Shown piece by piece: positions 9,948 to 22,091 of a DNA stretch of 64,000 nt (positions are counted from its first letter, which is position 1; each line of letters begins with the position of its first letter). The position numbers and the translations under genes are program-made. Origin of the DNA: Cryptomeria japonica. Its lineage: Eukaryota > Streptophyta > Pinopsida > Cupressales > Cupressaceae. The notes below the pieces were generated by a model. It saw only the letters and a list, made by a program, of their open reading frames with translations. It was not told the DNA's origin and ran no database searches. The DNA lies in assembly GCF_030272615.1 (NCBI RefSeq), contig NC_081406.1, positions 237,687,922 to 237,751,921 of the forward strand, written 5' to 3'.

Positions 9948-11737
9948 TTAGCCCACGACAGTCTCGAGCGTAGAAGAAGAAGATAGAGAAGAATGCCTGA
10001 GACCCACAAGCCTAAGCAATTGGTTGTCGGCGAAATTGAAAGCTCGCTCAAAGCCCTTGGTGCATCTGTCCGTAGTATTCTTTCCTCCACAGAAATTACA
10101 GCCACAGAAATGAGTCACAAACGGCCACTTGGCCTTCCCCACAAGGATGTCCTCAAACTCATCTACAATGTACTCGAAATAGCCGTGTAAACTGTAACTT
10201 GCTTCCAGAAATACATTCTCCTCAGATTCCTTTCTGTTCGTATTGAGAAGGTACACTAATACGCTCTGATCGTCCGGATCCCATTCCTGCGGTCTGCTCT
10301 TCAGAACCGTATTCAGAGCCGCTTTGGCCGTTTGTATGTTTTCCGGCGCACCAAATTCGATCCACTTTTCTAGAAATTTGTGTGACCATTCACAATTGCG
10401 AATCAGAAAAACCCCTGCGTTCAGTCCTATCCAATCTGGATTTTCCCCATATACCTGCTAGTTGACAACACTACCGTAATAAGTAGACTACAGAAGATTA
10501 GAATCTATGAAACCAAGGATAAATGCCATGATTTGTATTCCTTAAGATTACTAAATGGGGAAACTTCCATTGTCAACTGGGACTAAGCTTTTCTTGTCAG
10601 GAAAACAAAAGAAAGAGGTGCCTCAAAAAGAATGCATGTCTTTTTGTGACAAAAATGGTATAAAATTGTTATCAATTTTTTCACTTATAACCGGTATATA
10701 CTTAAAATCTTATGTTCCTATTGCGAAAATTAGATCTAAAATATTGGTGAAAAATATTTACAAATCAAATTCAATAGCAATTTACCTCTCCAAACACTCC
10801 ACATCTCAATTCATTTCATGAAATCATGGGAGCAACTCTTCTCTTGAATAGATTTAACATCTACCCACATTTTTCCAAAAATAACTTACAATCAAAGTTT
10901 TGTTTCAAAACATACTGGAACAAATCATTAAAAACAGAAATTATCTGAAGCATTGGTCTAGCATAGCATCTAAAAACACCCATCAGATCTACAGTCCAGA
11001 TTCCACCAGAATATTACTAATTCTAGAGCAAATATATATCATACCTTTTCCCAGAAGCCGGGGACGACCATGTTCTTGTTCCAGCCATTGTATCTCTCAA
11101 AAGGAATAGAAAAATTGAAATCGGTAAAAATGGCGTCTGAATCCATCCACATGAACCATGTCACAGAAGGATTGGCCTTCATAAGCCGTAAAAGAAGTGG
11201 GTACCGAACCCAAGTACCAACAAATCCTTTCTGCCAAATCTCCAAAGCATACCAGACCTTGCAGCCGTGCAGATTACAGTAATCCACCTTATTTTTGTAA
11301 GTCTTCATCATCACATTAGAACCGTGAGAAGTAACACAGGGTGAAGATCTTTCCCCTGTTACCAACATAAAGGGCACAGCATTAGGATCGTCACTTCCTT
11401 GGTCCACCTGATGCAGCAATCTACTTACAGTTTCTTTGTTCGGTTCTTCTGTTCTAACAACATTAAAACTCTGGTTTTCATTTCCATTCTCACTTTGTTC
11501 TGCATTCTGATTCAATTCCCCACTTTTTGACAATTCTGGGTGATCTGTGACAAAGGATTGCATGGCACGGTTAAAGACACGGGCAGGTTTATTGGGCGGA
11601 GATTGATCTACAAAATCTGCTTCAATGTGATGGCCATTTAGAAATGCGTAGAAGAGAGTAGAAACAATGAGACATAGCAATAGGAAGGTCATTTTGTTTC
11701 TTGAGAGCATCCTGGGCTTGAGCAGCCATGCTCCCAT
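9948..11737 (-). CDS. GT34 family glycosyltransferase (xyloglucan xylosyltransferase-like)
   Basis: This two-exon gene is the one apparently intact host gene here: exon 1 is 11737-11045 and exon 2 is 10454-9948, 399 residues in all. The splice sites are clean (AAG^GTATGA and TAGCAG^GTA, phase 0) with a 590-bp intron. The start is the ATG in ACC-ATG-G context; the in-frame extension upstream has no ATG. It is predicted to be a type II Golgi enzyme: short basic N-terminus, one membrane anchor at about residues 17-33, a low-conservation stem to about 120, then the catalytic domain. The nucleotide-sugar/metal DxD motif is WMDSDAIFTDF (DSD at 199-201). Exon 2 has WIGLNAGVFLIRNCEWS, PDDQSVLVYLL, SYSLHGYF, the Cys cluster HFCGCNFCGG...DRC and FERAFNFADNQ, all GT34 hallmarks. 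GT34 enzymes add xylose to xyloglucan or galactose to mannans. The C-terminal motifs look closer to XXT than to galactomannan galactosyltransferases, but the acceptor cannot be told. It is slightly shorter than typical XXTs (about 450-460). Confidence 0.92.
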
Positions 11738-13311
11738 GGTGACCCACTTCTGCAAAAGATCTCACAGTAAAACTAGGCAATTTGGAGCAAAATGCTGCTG
11801 TAATGATTTTCTGGGAGAGTTTCCTTATCTTGAGGAAGGAGAACTTTAGTAGAAAACAAAAGGGTTAGGCAAACTGATAATTGTGGTGGGTCAAATGCTT
11901 TGAGAGCCCTTGTTGAAAGGTGACGGAGCAGATAACTAACCTACTGAGAAGTCAGTACAAAAGATATGACTCCGGGCTTTCATTTGTCAAACATGACACA
12001 GGAAAACTTAATCTTAAACGTGCCAGATCCTGACACTGAATTCCAAGAGATATTGATTGGAAATCGCCAATTTTGATGTGCTGTGCAAAAGCAGTCAATT
12101 TGCAAGGAAATCAACTGCCTTTAACGCATGCATTGGATCTGTCTGACTCTTTTATTATGAATTACTGTCATCTTTGAACTATGTGACTTCATGCTAGTGA
12201 TAGCTCACATGCTCTCAAACCTAACTTCCATGATTTTTTATTTAGTAAATCTCCATCGAAATCAATTCTCTGGTGCTATATGAGTTGTCTATATGAGTTG
12301 TCTATCAATAAAAATAGGTAAATTACTTGCATAGGTCAGGTATGAAAATTTCGTTTTCAAGCTTTCTTCAACACGTGTGTTCTAGAAACCGTTTCATTTA
12401 CTGGTCTAATTTTTTATTATTTGATTTTTTTTTTGAAAAGTTACAATCTACCATTCCAAAGTTTAATTTTATATGGAGAGGTAGAGGTGGACTTTGGCTT
12501 AATTACGAATTTTAAAATATTTGAAATCTTTTTTAAAATAATAAAGTTATATACTTTTGTTTTAGTTTTTTTTTTAACATGTTTTATTTTGAGAGTTTAA
12601 AGTAGGTATTTTTTGTCCCTTTCTTATTTTGTTTCTTTGTTCTTGAACTACTTTTCTCTCATCTTTTATTTCCTGAGTTTCTTATGTTATATATTAATTT
12701 AATTATCTTTTTTATTCTCTAAATTCTTATGATGGATTCAATATAATCCAAAATATTGATGAAAGAAAAATGTCTATATAATCAAATGTCAAAAATAAAA
12801 ATACAAATTTCAATATCATAAGCTATGGAAATTTAATATCTTTAATAAAATTATTTACGATTTAAAAGTTCAAATTGTTATGGAGACATGGAATTAGAGT
12901 CATGACTTACCTAGGATTTTTCCATATATATTATGAGATCACTAGTATCAAGAAAATTCTCTTAAACTTTTTGAACAATACTACTAATTCTTTCCTAGCT
13001 AAATCATTGCGTAGAACAAGATGTAGGGATATAAATTATAATTTTATAATCAAATTTAAGCATGACATTCTATGAAATATTGTCTTGCTAATTAATTTAA
13101 ATATTTGTAAAAAAGTATCAATATAAATAGAAAGCATAGATATGGTAAAAAGAAGAGACACTTTGATAGGAATGGTGTAATATGAGGGGGCACCAATAAG
13201 GGATATTTTTTAAGATTTCATGATCAAAGGTGATATAGGATAAGTTTACTAAGTGGATCAATTGAGGGAAGAATTTGATGTCAATATGATAAGATCACCT
13301 TTGGATAAGAC
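11738..13311. other. 5' UTR, promoter region and AT-rich intergenic DNA
   Basis: The first 100-200 bases (minus strand) should hold the 5' UTR of the GT34 gene. I see no clear TATA box. From 12,300 on the DNA is T-rich and then A-rich, with no coding potential or recognisable repeat. Confidence 0.5.
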
Positions 13312-13319
13312 TCTTACTA

Positions 13320-14409
13320 CTATTTTTTATTACTTCAGCAAGGAGGGGGCCCTGGACCCTCACAAAACAACAAAATTAGAGAGTAGCAACACAACCACTA
13401 ACTTCAGATAGCCAAACACCAAAAATTTCAAAAAACAACTCTCAAAAGTAATCGAAAACAAGCTTACCAACATAGCTAAACATAATTATCCTCTCTAGCC
13501 ACCATCTATCCATAAGATAGGTACTAGCAAATAAGTATAAAGAGTTCATGATTATATCAGAAAACTTGATTCTAGTAGAAACCCCTAACATATGACATGC
13601 AAGCCTATTCATATAAAATTTTATAAAAAAATTAAGACAGACTACTTCCAAGATAAACATAGCCCAAAAAGGATACCGGTCCAGCTACATCCTAGTCGCC
13701 CTTGATGAGATTCCAGTCCTAGTCCAGCAGTTGCACATGTTCATCCCAGACTTCAAGATACATTGTGTCCTCTTTCCTGCTCCTCCTCCCATAGGTTTCC
13801 ATCCTTCCCCATCTTTTTAGCTTTTTTCTTTATCCTACTATGTCCTGATAGAAACCCTTGACCACTTTCCACATAATACTATCAGTATTAACACATAGGG
13901 AACTTAGGGTCTTTCACATTAGTTGATATCCCTACCTATATTCCTTCACCTTCGCTAACAGGTTCATGACCTCAACCTACAAATCAAGTATCTGATTTTG
14001 CTATTTTCAGCACTGTGATTCTCCTTATTAGTAGGAGTGTCGTGAGAGCAAGGCACCATTTTCATATACTCAAGAGAATTTTGAGGCAAGGAATTATGTT
14101 CTAAGTCCTCCTTGTCCTCTAGAGAATCGCTCAATCCATCCAAATCCTCCTTACAATCCTCCTCCTGTTCCTCCTCTTCCACTTAAAATTCTCCATCTTT
14201 TGTATCCTCACTAGAGGAGTCATCTTCATCTTCTGAGGTGAATTCAGTTGGTTCAAGGGAGGCATCCTTAGTTTCAATTTTGACTCTCTTATCTTTAGCA
14301 AGGGGGTGGGTCGATCTTTGTTCATCATAGCTACCCTCCTTCTCCTTTTCATGTGGGTCATCTTCTTCCTCCTCAGAATTGTGTAAATCAAGGTCAATGG
14401 TGATGTTTT
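13320..14409 (-). pseudogene. Broken copy of an acidic coiled-coil protein family (minus copy)
   Basis: This is a diverged relative of the plus-strand copy starting at 14,921. The shared landmarks, in order on the minus strand, are TIDLDLHNSEEEE (14,390), a Glu/Asp-rich block with VEEEEQEED, NSLEYMKMVPCS (against NSPVSSEDMEMVPCS in the other copy), and a C-terminal region ending DWNLIKGD (against EWNMIKKK). Stops and frame changes break it. The minus-strand 3' end has a run of purine/pyrimidine blocks followed by AATAAAAAATAG, a short poly(A)-like tail. An 8-bp repeat, TCTTACTA, lies at 13312-13319 and 14410-14417 and may be a target duplication. It holds only the C-terminal half of the family, so it is 5'-truncated, as LINE-made copies often are. 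Function unknown. Confidence 0.6.
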
Positions 14410-14417
14410 TCTTACTA

Positions 14418-14910
14418 GGATCCTTATCTACTACTGTTGTTGTTTTATATTTTCTACCATTTACGTGCTTTAAATTTATATACTTATATCAGCAAAATTA
14501 TTTTTTGTATTTTCTTTTGTGTTCTTGCATTTTGGTCTTTCATTTATTCCAAGATTATTTTTCTTCTCCTACAATAACTTTACCCTCTATATTCTCGTTT
14601 ATGATTGGTTTTCACATTGAGGAGCATATTGTATTTTATTGTTACATCTCTTAGTTAGTTAATGTCATGTCATTCATTTTGTCTAGATCATATATTATCT
14701 ATGTTATAAGTTTATGATGTTATGTTTTGTGATATCTTCTTTGTTTAGTTCCTATAATTTACTATGCCACTTTTTTAGTTTTTATGCTACTTTTACGTGT
14801 CTTATTGGTTTCTTTGTGTCCTTTTGTTACATAGTTGTCATATTATTATTATCTTTCATTCTTATAATGTCTCTATTATTGTATAAATATTCCATGATTA
14901 TTATTATTAG
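14418..14910. other. T-rich spacer between head-to-head copies
   Basis: T-rich with no convincing coding region. The long hydrophobic open frames on the plus strand are products of the base composition. Confidence 0.5.
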
Positions 14911-16764
14911 CATCACATATGAAGGGCTACAACAAGGAGCTCTCGGTTAGGGTTTGTAATTCCTGGCAGAATGGTGAGGTTACTGTGGGAAGAATTACCT
15001 TTACGGTGACGCCTAAGTACATAGCCGAGGTGACTAAATTGCAGAATGAAGGAGAGAAAGTTGAGAAAAAGAGCACTGAGGACTACAAAGGCTTCATGAA
15101 GAAATTCTTTGTGAAAGGCGGAAAAACAGTTCCCTTCCAGAATGGGTATGATCGTTCCGCCCTCCCTAAGTCATTTCCTTTGGTTAGCTATCATGTTATG
15201 AAATATTTTACCTTAGAGGGTTGTTATCCCTCCGTCCATGGCTATGACTTCCCCATTTTGAATCACATTAGACACCATGTCAAGATAAATATGTCATTCT
15301 TTTTGTTCCCATCCCTCAATGCATGTATTCAAATGGGGCGAATTTTCCCTTACATTAGGGTTTAATTTACCTAATGTATAAGCATGTCGTTGATCATACC
15401 CCCACAACTAGTTGTATTGCCTCGGCCTTTGGTAGTGAGGGGAGCTGTAAAAAAACCCCCAAAATTAATCCTAGTTTAATCTCTGAGAACCCTAAGGAGA
15501 CATCTATCCTTGCAGGTCCTAGTAAAATCATGGAAAAAAGCCCTGTTATGACCTTGGAAAAGAATTCCTTTGAGTTGGCCTTGTTGGGTTTAACCCCAGA
15601 CAAAAGGTAAAGTGAAACGCCTAAAAGTACCTCAATCAAAGCTAAGAGGTCTGGTTGTGAGTCTGCTGGAAAGAGCCTGACCATTGACTTGGAGATTCAC
15701 AACTCAGAAGAGGAAGAGGTGAAAGGAACAAAGAAAGAAAAAATTGAGAGTAGCTCGGGGGAAAGAAGATCATCTAGGCTTTGCGCCAAGGAGAGGAAAC
15801 AACCTACCAATATTGAGAGTAATTCGTATAAAATTTATGATATTGAAGATGAGGCCGAATCTTAGGATAACTTAGAGGATGAGGAGGAACAGACTAAAAA
15901 CCCCGATGAGAACATGGACGAAGAAGAGGAAATTGAGGAAGAAAATAACAAATCAGAAAGTGAACAAGAGTCTCCTTTCAAAGAGCACAATAGCCCGGTC
16001 TCCTCTGAAGATATGGAAATGGTGCCCTGTTCGCCTTTGGGGCCGACCCAGGAGGCTAAAAAAACTATTGAGGAGAAAGTGAACAATATGAAGGAGAAAA
16101 TTGCAAGGCCAGAAAATAATTTTGAAGAAAAGGATAGTAAGATGAAACTTTTGTGTGACGCTTTTAATTCTCTCTGCAATATCACATATGGGATTATGGA
16201 GAATGTGGTCCTAAGCATGATTTTTGGTAAAAGTAGACTGGAGAAAATTAGGAAGGAAAAGGGCAAGAAGAGTATAAGAGAGATGACAAAGGAGGACGAT
16301 GATGATCAACAGAAGGCATGGAAGCAGAATGTCAGCAGGCTTAAGCGAGAATGGAATATGATAAAGAAGAAGTAATGGTCTCCTGGTTTTTTCTTGTTTT
16401 AAAATTTGGGTTATGTTTTGCTTCAGACGATTACTAGGGGTCTGCATGCCCAATTTGACAGACTTTATGTTAATTAATTATACTAAGACTGACTCGGATT
16501 TGGTTGATATGGATAATGTTGGATACAACATTAATAGTATAGATTTTGTTTATAGGTATTATGATACTTATGCTATTAACATTAGGTATGATACTAGCAT
16601 TCGTAGAAATAGTTTCAGGGGTAGGAAAAATTTTGATCATTTTTTATTAGTTCCACTTCCTTTTTTCTAGTTGTTTTACAGTTGGTGTTTGGAATATGTT
16701 GTAAGTCTACTTCTCTTTTGGTCAGGGTTGTCTCCCTGCTAATCTAATAAAAACCATCACATAT
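14911..16764 (+). mobile_element. Retroposed gene copy with 10-bp target-site duplication
   Basis: CATCACATAT at 14911-14920 recurs exactly at 16755-16764. The 1,834-bp insert between them contains a coding sequence, a 3' UTR and a terminal CTAATAAAAAC tail. An intron-free insert, a short A-rich end and a target duplication of this length are the signs of LINE-mediated retroposition. The insert's first codons use an ATG whose first two bases come from the target duplication, so the copy is truncated at its 5' end. Confidence 0.75.
14921..16375 (+). pseudogene. Acidic coiled-coil protein of unknown family (plus copy)
   Basis: The reading path runs through about 480 codons and ends at a TAA after EWNMIKKK. 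The first 148 codons are open, with a globular-looking start (residues about 5-35 include NSWQNGEVTVGRITF and TPKYIAEVTKLQ) and an aromatic segment near LPKSFPLVSYHVMKYF. A frame change near 15,360, a stop at 15608-15610 and one at 15863-15865 break it. The second half is Ser/Lys-rich, then strongly acidic (Glu/Asp runs near 15,870-15,960), then has a Lys/Glu heptad-like stretch at 16,070-16,140 and a basic C-terminus. I do not recognise the family. It has no zinc knuckle, reverse transcriptase or integrase, so it is not an obvious retrotransposon ORF. An acidic N-to-basic-C layout would suit a nuclear or chromatin protein, but that is inference. Confidence 0.6.
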
Positions 16765-17451
16765 TTCGCTTACTTGCATGCATATTACTTACGATATTCC
16801 ACTTTAGTATCGTTATCATCATTACATCTTATGATTACACATTATGATCTTTTTTATACTCATATCTTTTACATCTTATTTATGTTTACATGACTGCTAT
16901 CTAGCATTTATGGTTGTTCTTATTTTACCATTAACCTTCACAAGAAGATTTATATAGGAGGCATCTTTTCTTTCCCTTATCACGTGTGCTTTCATAATCA
17001 TATCTTTCCTAATTCCTTACCTACTTATCATATTATGTTATATTTGACAAATTTTACATGCCTTATCTAGATTAAATACTCTTTTTTTCCTCAAATTCCT
17101 TACATTCATTATATGCAACCAATCAAAGGGAAGAAAGTATGCCACTAATTTAATTTGTGAGTTTTTTATTGATAGACTATTCATAGCCATTCGAGTATGT
17201 CTAATGGTGTTATACCAATCTCGTCTACTTGGTATGAGTCATTTTGAATAACTCCTTATTCAAAGCTTTACCACTTTCCATATCAAGTTAAATCTCTTAT
17301 TCTCTTCCCTTTTTCTTTTTCTATGTTTGAGTATAGCTATTTTTCAAGAAAGTTGTATTTAGTTCTTATTTCAAATGTGTGATGGATTCTACTCATTCCA
17401 TATTTTTTATATTTCCTATGGATCATTTATTATCTAACTATAATTGAACAA

Positions 17452-17493
<42 letters not shown>

Positions 17494-17989
17494 GATATGC
17501 ATACATAGAGAGTTTGAAAAATGTTTAATTTTTGTGATGATTACCTATTTTTATTTTACATATATTTTACTCTAGTAGATCTCATACACATATCAAAGTG
17601 GTAAGCTTTTATGGTAAAAATTGCATACCCATGACCTAATCCCTCTTTTTACCATACTTTTGTTTGAGTTCTTGTAGTGTATTGAAAAGTTTACAAGTGG
17701 TGTGTTATTTCATTAATTTGACTCATAGAAATAGACCACTCGCATTACCACCCATTCCCAAAGATTCACCTAGAACCCTAGATCTTGTATTCATCACCTT
17801 GGATCAAATCTATAGGTGTGGATTAATTGAGATAATTTTCTAATCGTAGTTATAAAAACTACACTTTTAATTTATTTAAATTCAAATTAATTTTTATCCT
17901 AGATATCATATGTTGTGATCCCAGATATCATATGTTTGTTTAATTTTGTTGATATACTATAACATGGACGATCTTTCATTTATTTTGAA
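16765..17989. other. AT-rich intergenic DNA
   Basis: T-rich, with no coding potential. It contains a (TA)n microsatellite, described separately. I see nothing else. Confidence 0.5.
17454..17490. repeat. (TA)n microsatellite
   Basis: About 18 perfect TA dinucleotides in a row. Confidence 0.95.
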
Positions 17990-19600
17990 ATAATATAGGA
18001 TTTATTAAGGATTGCTAATGTATTACAATAAGGGGTTCCATTTTTTGTGGAAGTGGAAATGTAAACCCACAAAGTTAAATAATATTACAATGCAAACCAT
18101 CTAAAAATAAATAATAGAGAAAATAAAATAGAATTATGAAATAGACAAGACATGGCTTCATATTGACTAACCCAAAGTTGATAATTATGAAGTGTTGTGC
18201 ACAATTGTGTGAAAGATGTTTATTCACAAAATAAAATATTATCTTTTTTTCAAATATTAAAGAAAATACTTTGAATATCAGCATCACAAACAATATAAGT
18301 AATTTGTGCTTTATATCTACTAATAAAATCAGTCACTTTTCCTTAAAACCTTATTTGCAACGCAATAAATCAATCAAAGCAACTTATAGTCCAATATTTT
18401 GTTTTGAAAATTTTGAATGGATTATGGCTTAAAATTAACAATTGAATAACTAGGGAATGAGAAAAATCATTTCAAGGTTGTGTCTTTTAAGGAACAAGGG
18501 AAGATTTTGCAAGGAATTTTGTCATCATAGAAGAACTAACTACATAAAGTAGAAAATGTGTTCACATAAGTGTGGGGGTTACCTTTTCCATGATATTTCT
18601 CAAAACAAGGCACCTCAATTTATTGTGGAAGTGGATTGTGAAGGATGTCAATGGAAAGTAGGTTACTTAAGGAATACATAGAGATAATGGATTTGGATTT
18701 GGCTATGTTGGCCAATTATTGTTGTAAGGATGAAACATTATGCAATAAATGGTTTATGGTAGCTTTGATAGATGAATTGGATTGGGAAAGGTTGGATTAT
18801 GATGGAGGATTTGAAGGTGTAGCATGTTAAGGAGGTGCAATATTGTCATAGGTGGGTGGAGGAGACAATTGATGTAGATTTTAAGAAATAAAACAAAAAT
18901 TGGTTGAAGGTGGTATATAATAATATTCATTGATAGTATTTCCCCCAAATGAATAGCTATATAATCATATTGATTGATAGCCATGATGGAATATGTGTAT
19001 GTAATAACATTAGAAATATATGTAGGAATAGACATGGATATCTCAACTTGGATTAGAGGGGTCGAATGTCCAAGCATTTTTTTGCAACTAGCCAACTTCA
19101 TGCTGTTATCTTCTACTATGTGACCTATACCACATATAACATCAACATCATGTTCATCATTTTGAATCAATCTTCTTAAACATTTAATCAAGGGGATTTC
19201 CTCTCTAGCCAAGTTCTCTTGACTCAATTTTTTTTGAAGATTCTACAATTGTTTATCAATCTTCCCCAATTTTTCACTAGACACTTGTGTTGAGGAGTTA
19301 TATTCATCATAGAAGCATGAAGAGGAGCATTGTCAATAATGTTAGGCAAGGTAGGTACTGGATTAATAGGAGAGGACCCAACCTAATTGGTGGGAATAAG
19401 TCAATCAACTTAGGCTCAACAACTTTAGTGTTTAAACCACGAGAAGCCATAAGTCTATAACTTCTTTTCATAGGGATATTAGATTCAAAACAATGGGTTA
19501 CAAAAATCCTACACAAACACAATCTCCAACAACACACAATTGAGCCTAGGAAACAAAGAAGGCTAGAGGCCAAGGAAAAGGAATTGGTTTATAGTCTTAA
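17990..19600 (-). pseudogene. Ty3/Gypsy gag remnant A
   Basis: This is a degenerate gag region downstream of a minus-strand LTR and PBS. The best landmark is a segment starting SQENLAREEIPLIKCLRRL and continuing DEHDVDVICGIGHI. It lines up with SQQYLESEALPLIEGLKT and DKLGVDVLHGISHI in remnant B (39,104-38,844). Farther left, both remnants share DNA around TAATTATGAAGTGTTGTGCACAA (17 of 20 bases in the core) and ATCAGTCACTTTT. Frames are badly broken and the middle is shortened compared with B. It is a dead fragment of the same Gypsy lineage, with no protease or pol left. Confidence 0.6.
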
Positions 19601-19863
19601 TATTTTTTATACAATTATGAATGATAATGCAAGAAACTAACAAATGATATGCATTTATAGAAATGGAAAATGTGATTAAATAGTGTAATATAGTGATTAA
19701 ATGATCAATTAATCACCTATTTAAGCAATGTGAGCTAAGAAAATGATGATTAATCAATCAATGCAAGTACATAAAAAATGAATTTTAGAAATTAATGGCT
19801 CTAAATCTAAAAAATGATCAAATTAATCTCAGATCTAAATATTCAAATAAAAAATTAAGTAAT

Positions 19864-19876
19864 GTTGGGTTCACCA
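19864..19876 (-). promoter_or_regulatory. Primer-binding site of Gypsy remnant A
   Basis: On the minus strand it reads TGGTGAACCCAAC, three bases after the LTR end, and is identical to the PBS of the complete Gypsy element at 59893-59905. The tRNA it pairs with was not identified. Confidence 0.7.
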
Positions 19877-19879
19877 AAA

Positions 19880-21181
19880 TGAATGTTTATGAATTTGGTT
19901 TCACTATCTTAAGTAGGTAATCTAGGAATCATTATCAATATTAAGTTCATTGGAGAATAATCAATTATACCCAACTTTATCTCTTTAGGTGAGCTGGGCA
20001 CTTAGATCAATTCTTCTCTTTTTAATTTGATATGATTGGATATCATGAAGACAAGAAAGGATGCAGGAACCAGGTAAAGTGCTAGGAAATTGACAAGAAT
20101 TGAAATGAACAAAAAGATACAGAATTATAAATATAAATATAAGATTAGATCTAGAAATGAAATGAAGGAACCTATCACTAAAATTTGGGTGTAAAGGTAT
20201 CAGTTTATTGAGTAAGGAACCTTAGACTTGGAGGTGTCTTTGTCATCTTTAAAGTTCACATTCTAGATCAAAATGCTCTACAGATTGTTCTCTCAATATT
20301 TCAATAAAAAGGTGTTTGACTATGAAGAGATACTCCATAGGCCAAGGTTTTTCACCTGTTAAAAATCTTAAACTGTTTGTCTCGGTCTTCACTACAAATC
20401 TATAACTTTTTCATCAGATCTAGAATATGCGCATAGGAAAGAAGAGAAAATGGTTGTGTTCTATTGGAAATTTCCAAAGTGAAACCCTAGGTAGGAATTA
20501 ACCTCCACTACAACAATGATGATTTAAAAAGGGAGCTTACCCCTAGTAGGATAAAGGCTAGAAAACTTAAGGAAACATTGAACTGGCAAATAAAAACTTT
20601 TCTATGATCTTCTTTCTTTGAAGCCTCATAAAATATTGGTGTTTCTTGATAGGAGTTAATGCATGTCTTCATTCATGGTGGAAAACATAAACTTTATTAT
20701 GGATGCTAACTCGAATGCTCAATTTCAAATCTCTCCTTCACTACCTTGAAAATGTCTGATTTCTTACTCAATTGGAGTGTAAATTGGAAACTTGTAGAGA
20801 TATAAATGTTCAAATGAGGGGGTGGAAGTTATATTTATACACAACTTCACATGTTTCAAGTTGAAATTCGGAAAAAGGCTAACATCAGGGAGCACTTTCT
20901 CACCTAACAACTTCCTAACCATTAGAGGTTCAAATTTGGCTCATTTTGATTGGACCATGGCACTAGGTGCCATAAAACATGATGACTATGGCACTAGACA
21001 CCATAGTCCTAGCTTTTTGACCAAAAATCTAGGTTAGTGAACTCAAGATGGTGTTGGGCTTCTGAATTTGATGATGGCTTGAGCACAATCAGTCATGAAT
21101 CGGCTTGGGCATGAGAAACAATAGCCAAAGTGAGCCCCAAATGACTGTGAATTGTATGAGGATACAATTTACAACACTACA
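19880..21181 (-). mobile_element. Gypsy remnant A, 5' LTR
   Basis: Read on the plus strand it starts TGAATG next to the PBS and runs to CTACA, the same LTR terminus as in the complete Gypsy element. A TATA-like site (TATAAATA on the minus strand) lies at 20832-20839. The PBS-proximal edge is firm; the distal edge is inferred from the shared CTACA terminus. Confidence 0.55.
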
Positions 21182-21897
21182 GTATGTTTAATTCAATTTA
21201 TTTTCTTGTAGGACATGTTCATTAAGTTTTACTTTATTTTTTGATTTTGTTTTCCATCACTTTGGTTTAAATTGTAATTGTAACAATTTGGGTGTAAGTG
21301 CAAACATGATAGAGTAATTTTTCTATTATAGAAATACACTTAAGGTTCAATGAAGCACCTTCAATCATAGCTCCTTTGATTGAAGTTTCTTCAACTTAAC
21401 CTATTTATATAGCACCCTATACATTAGAGTTAAGTGATATAAATCCAAAAAATGTGAAAAATAATTTATTTGTAATAATATTTATGTTATGGTAAAATAT
21501 TACTCAGTATAGATAATAGAAAAAATAACTAAAATTTATTGAAAACTAATTAAAAATATTTGTTTTAATTTAAAAAATTTAAAAATTAAATCTATGATAA
21601 AATGACATAAATTGCTAGATAGTAAATATTAACCATCATTATCTCACATATAGCTTACCAATGGAAATGATGTTAGTCTCATAAATTCTCATATGATAAA
21701 GAAGCCTCAAAATTATAGATGTGTTATAATTGAGTTGAAATTCTTCTTTGATTCTTTGTTTTCAGATTTTCAACACTTAATGTTACATTAAAATTCATGT
21801 GAATACGATTATATTAGATTTACAAAATACATGTCTAAATATAATGATTTTATAACTGCTAAAATTTGATTTATCATTTATTATGTTAATATTACAT
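21182..21897. other. AT-rich DNA
   Basis: No coding potential. A minus-strand CTATATAAATAGG near 21,400 looks like a TATA box without an obvious gene. Confidence 0.4.
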
Positions 21898-22091
21898 AGG
21901 CTTTGTTATTTTGAGCAACACTGAAGTGTTTTCTTACTAGTTATTTTCCTTCAGTGCTCATTGAACCAGACACCTTGTAAATAAATATTATATATTAATA
22001 TAATTCAGTGGTATTTCCACTTTTATCAAATATAGATAGATAAAAAGATAGATATAGATATAGATATAGATATAGATATAGATATAGATAT
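21898..22091 (+). mobile_element. LINE 3' end with (TAGATA)n tail
   Basis: It matches the 3' terminus of the LINE at 25,564-27,372: CACTGAAG-GTTTTCTTACT, TTCAGTGGT and CCACTTTTATCAAA. A TAGATA hexanucleotide repeat (22033-22091) replaces the A-tail. Only about 120 bp of LINE is present, so this is a severely 5'-truncated insertion. Confidence 0.7.

Noticed and set aside
14379-14950. Hydrophobic open frames that look like small membrane proteins
   Set aside because: The stretch is strongly T-rich, which yields Phe/Leu/Ile-rich frames by composition alone.
21399-21412. Minus-strand TATATAAATAG as promoter of Gypsy remnant A
   Set aside because: It lies outside the LTR as bounded by the shared CTACA end. 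A better placed TATA box is at 20832-20839.
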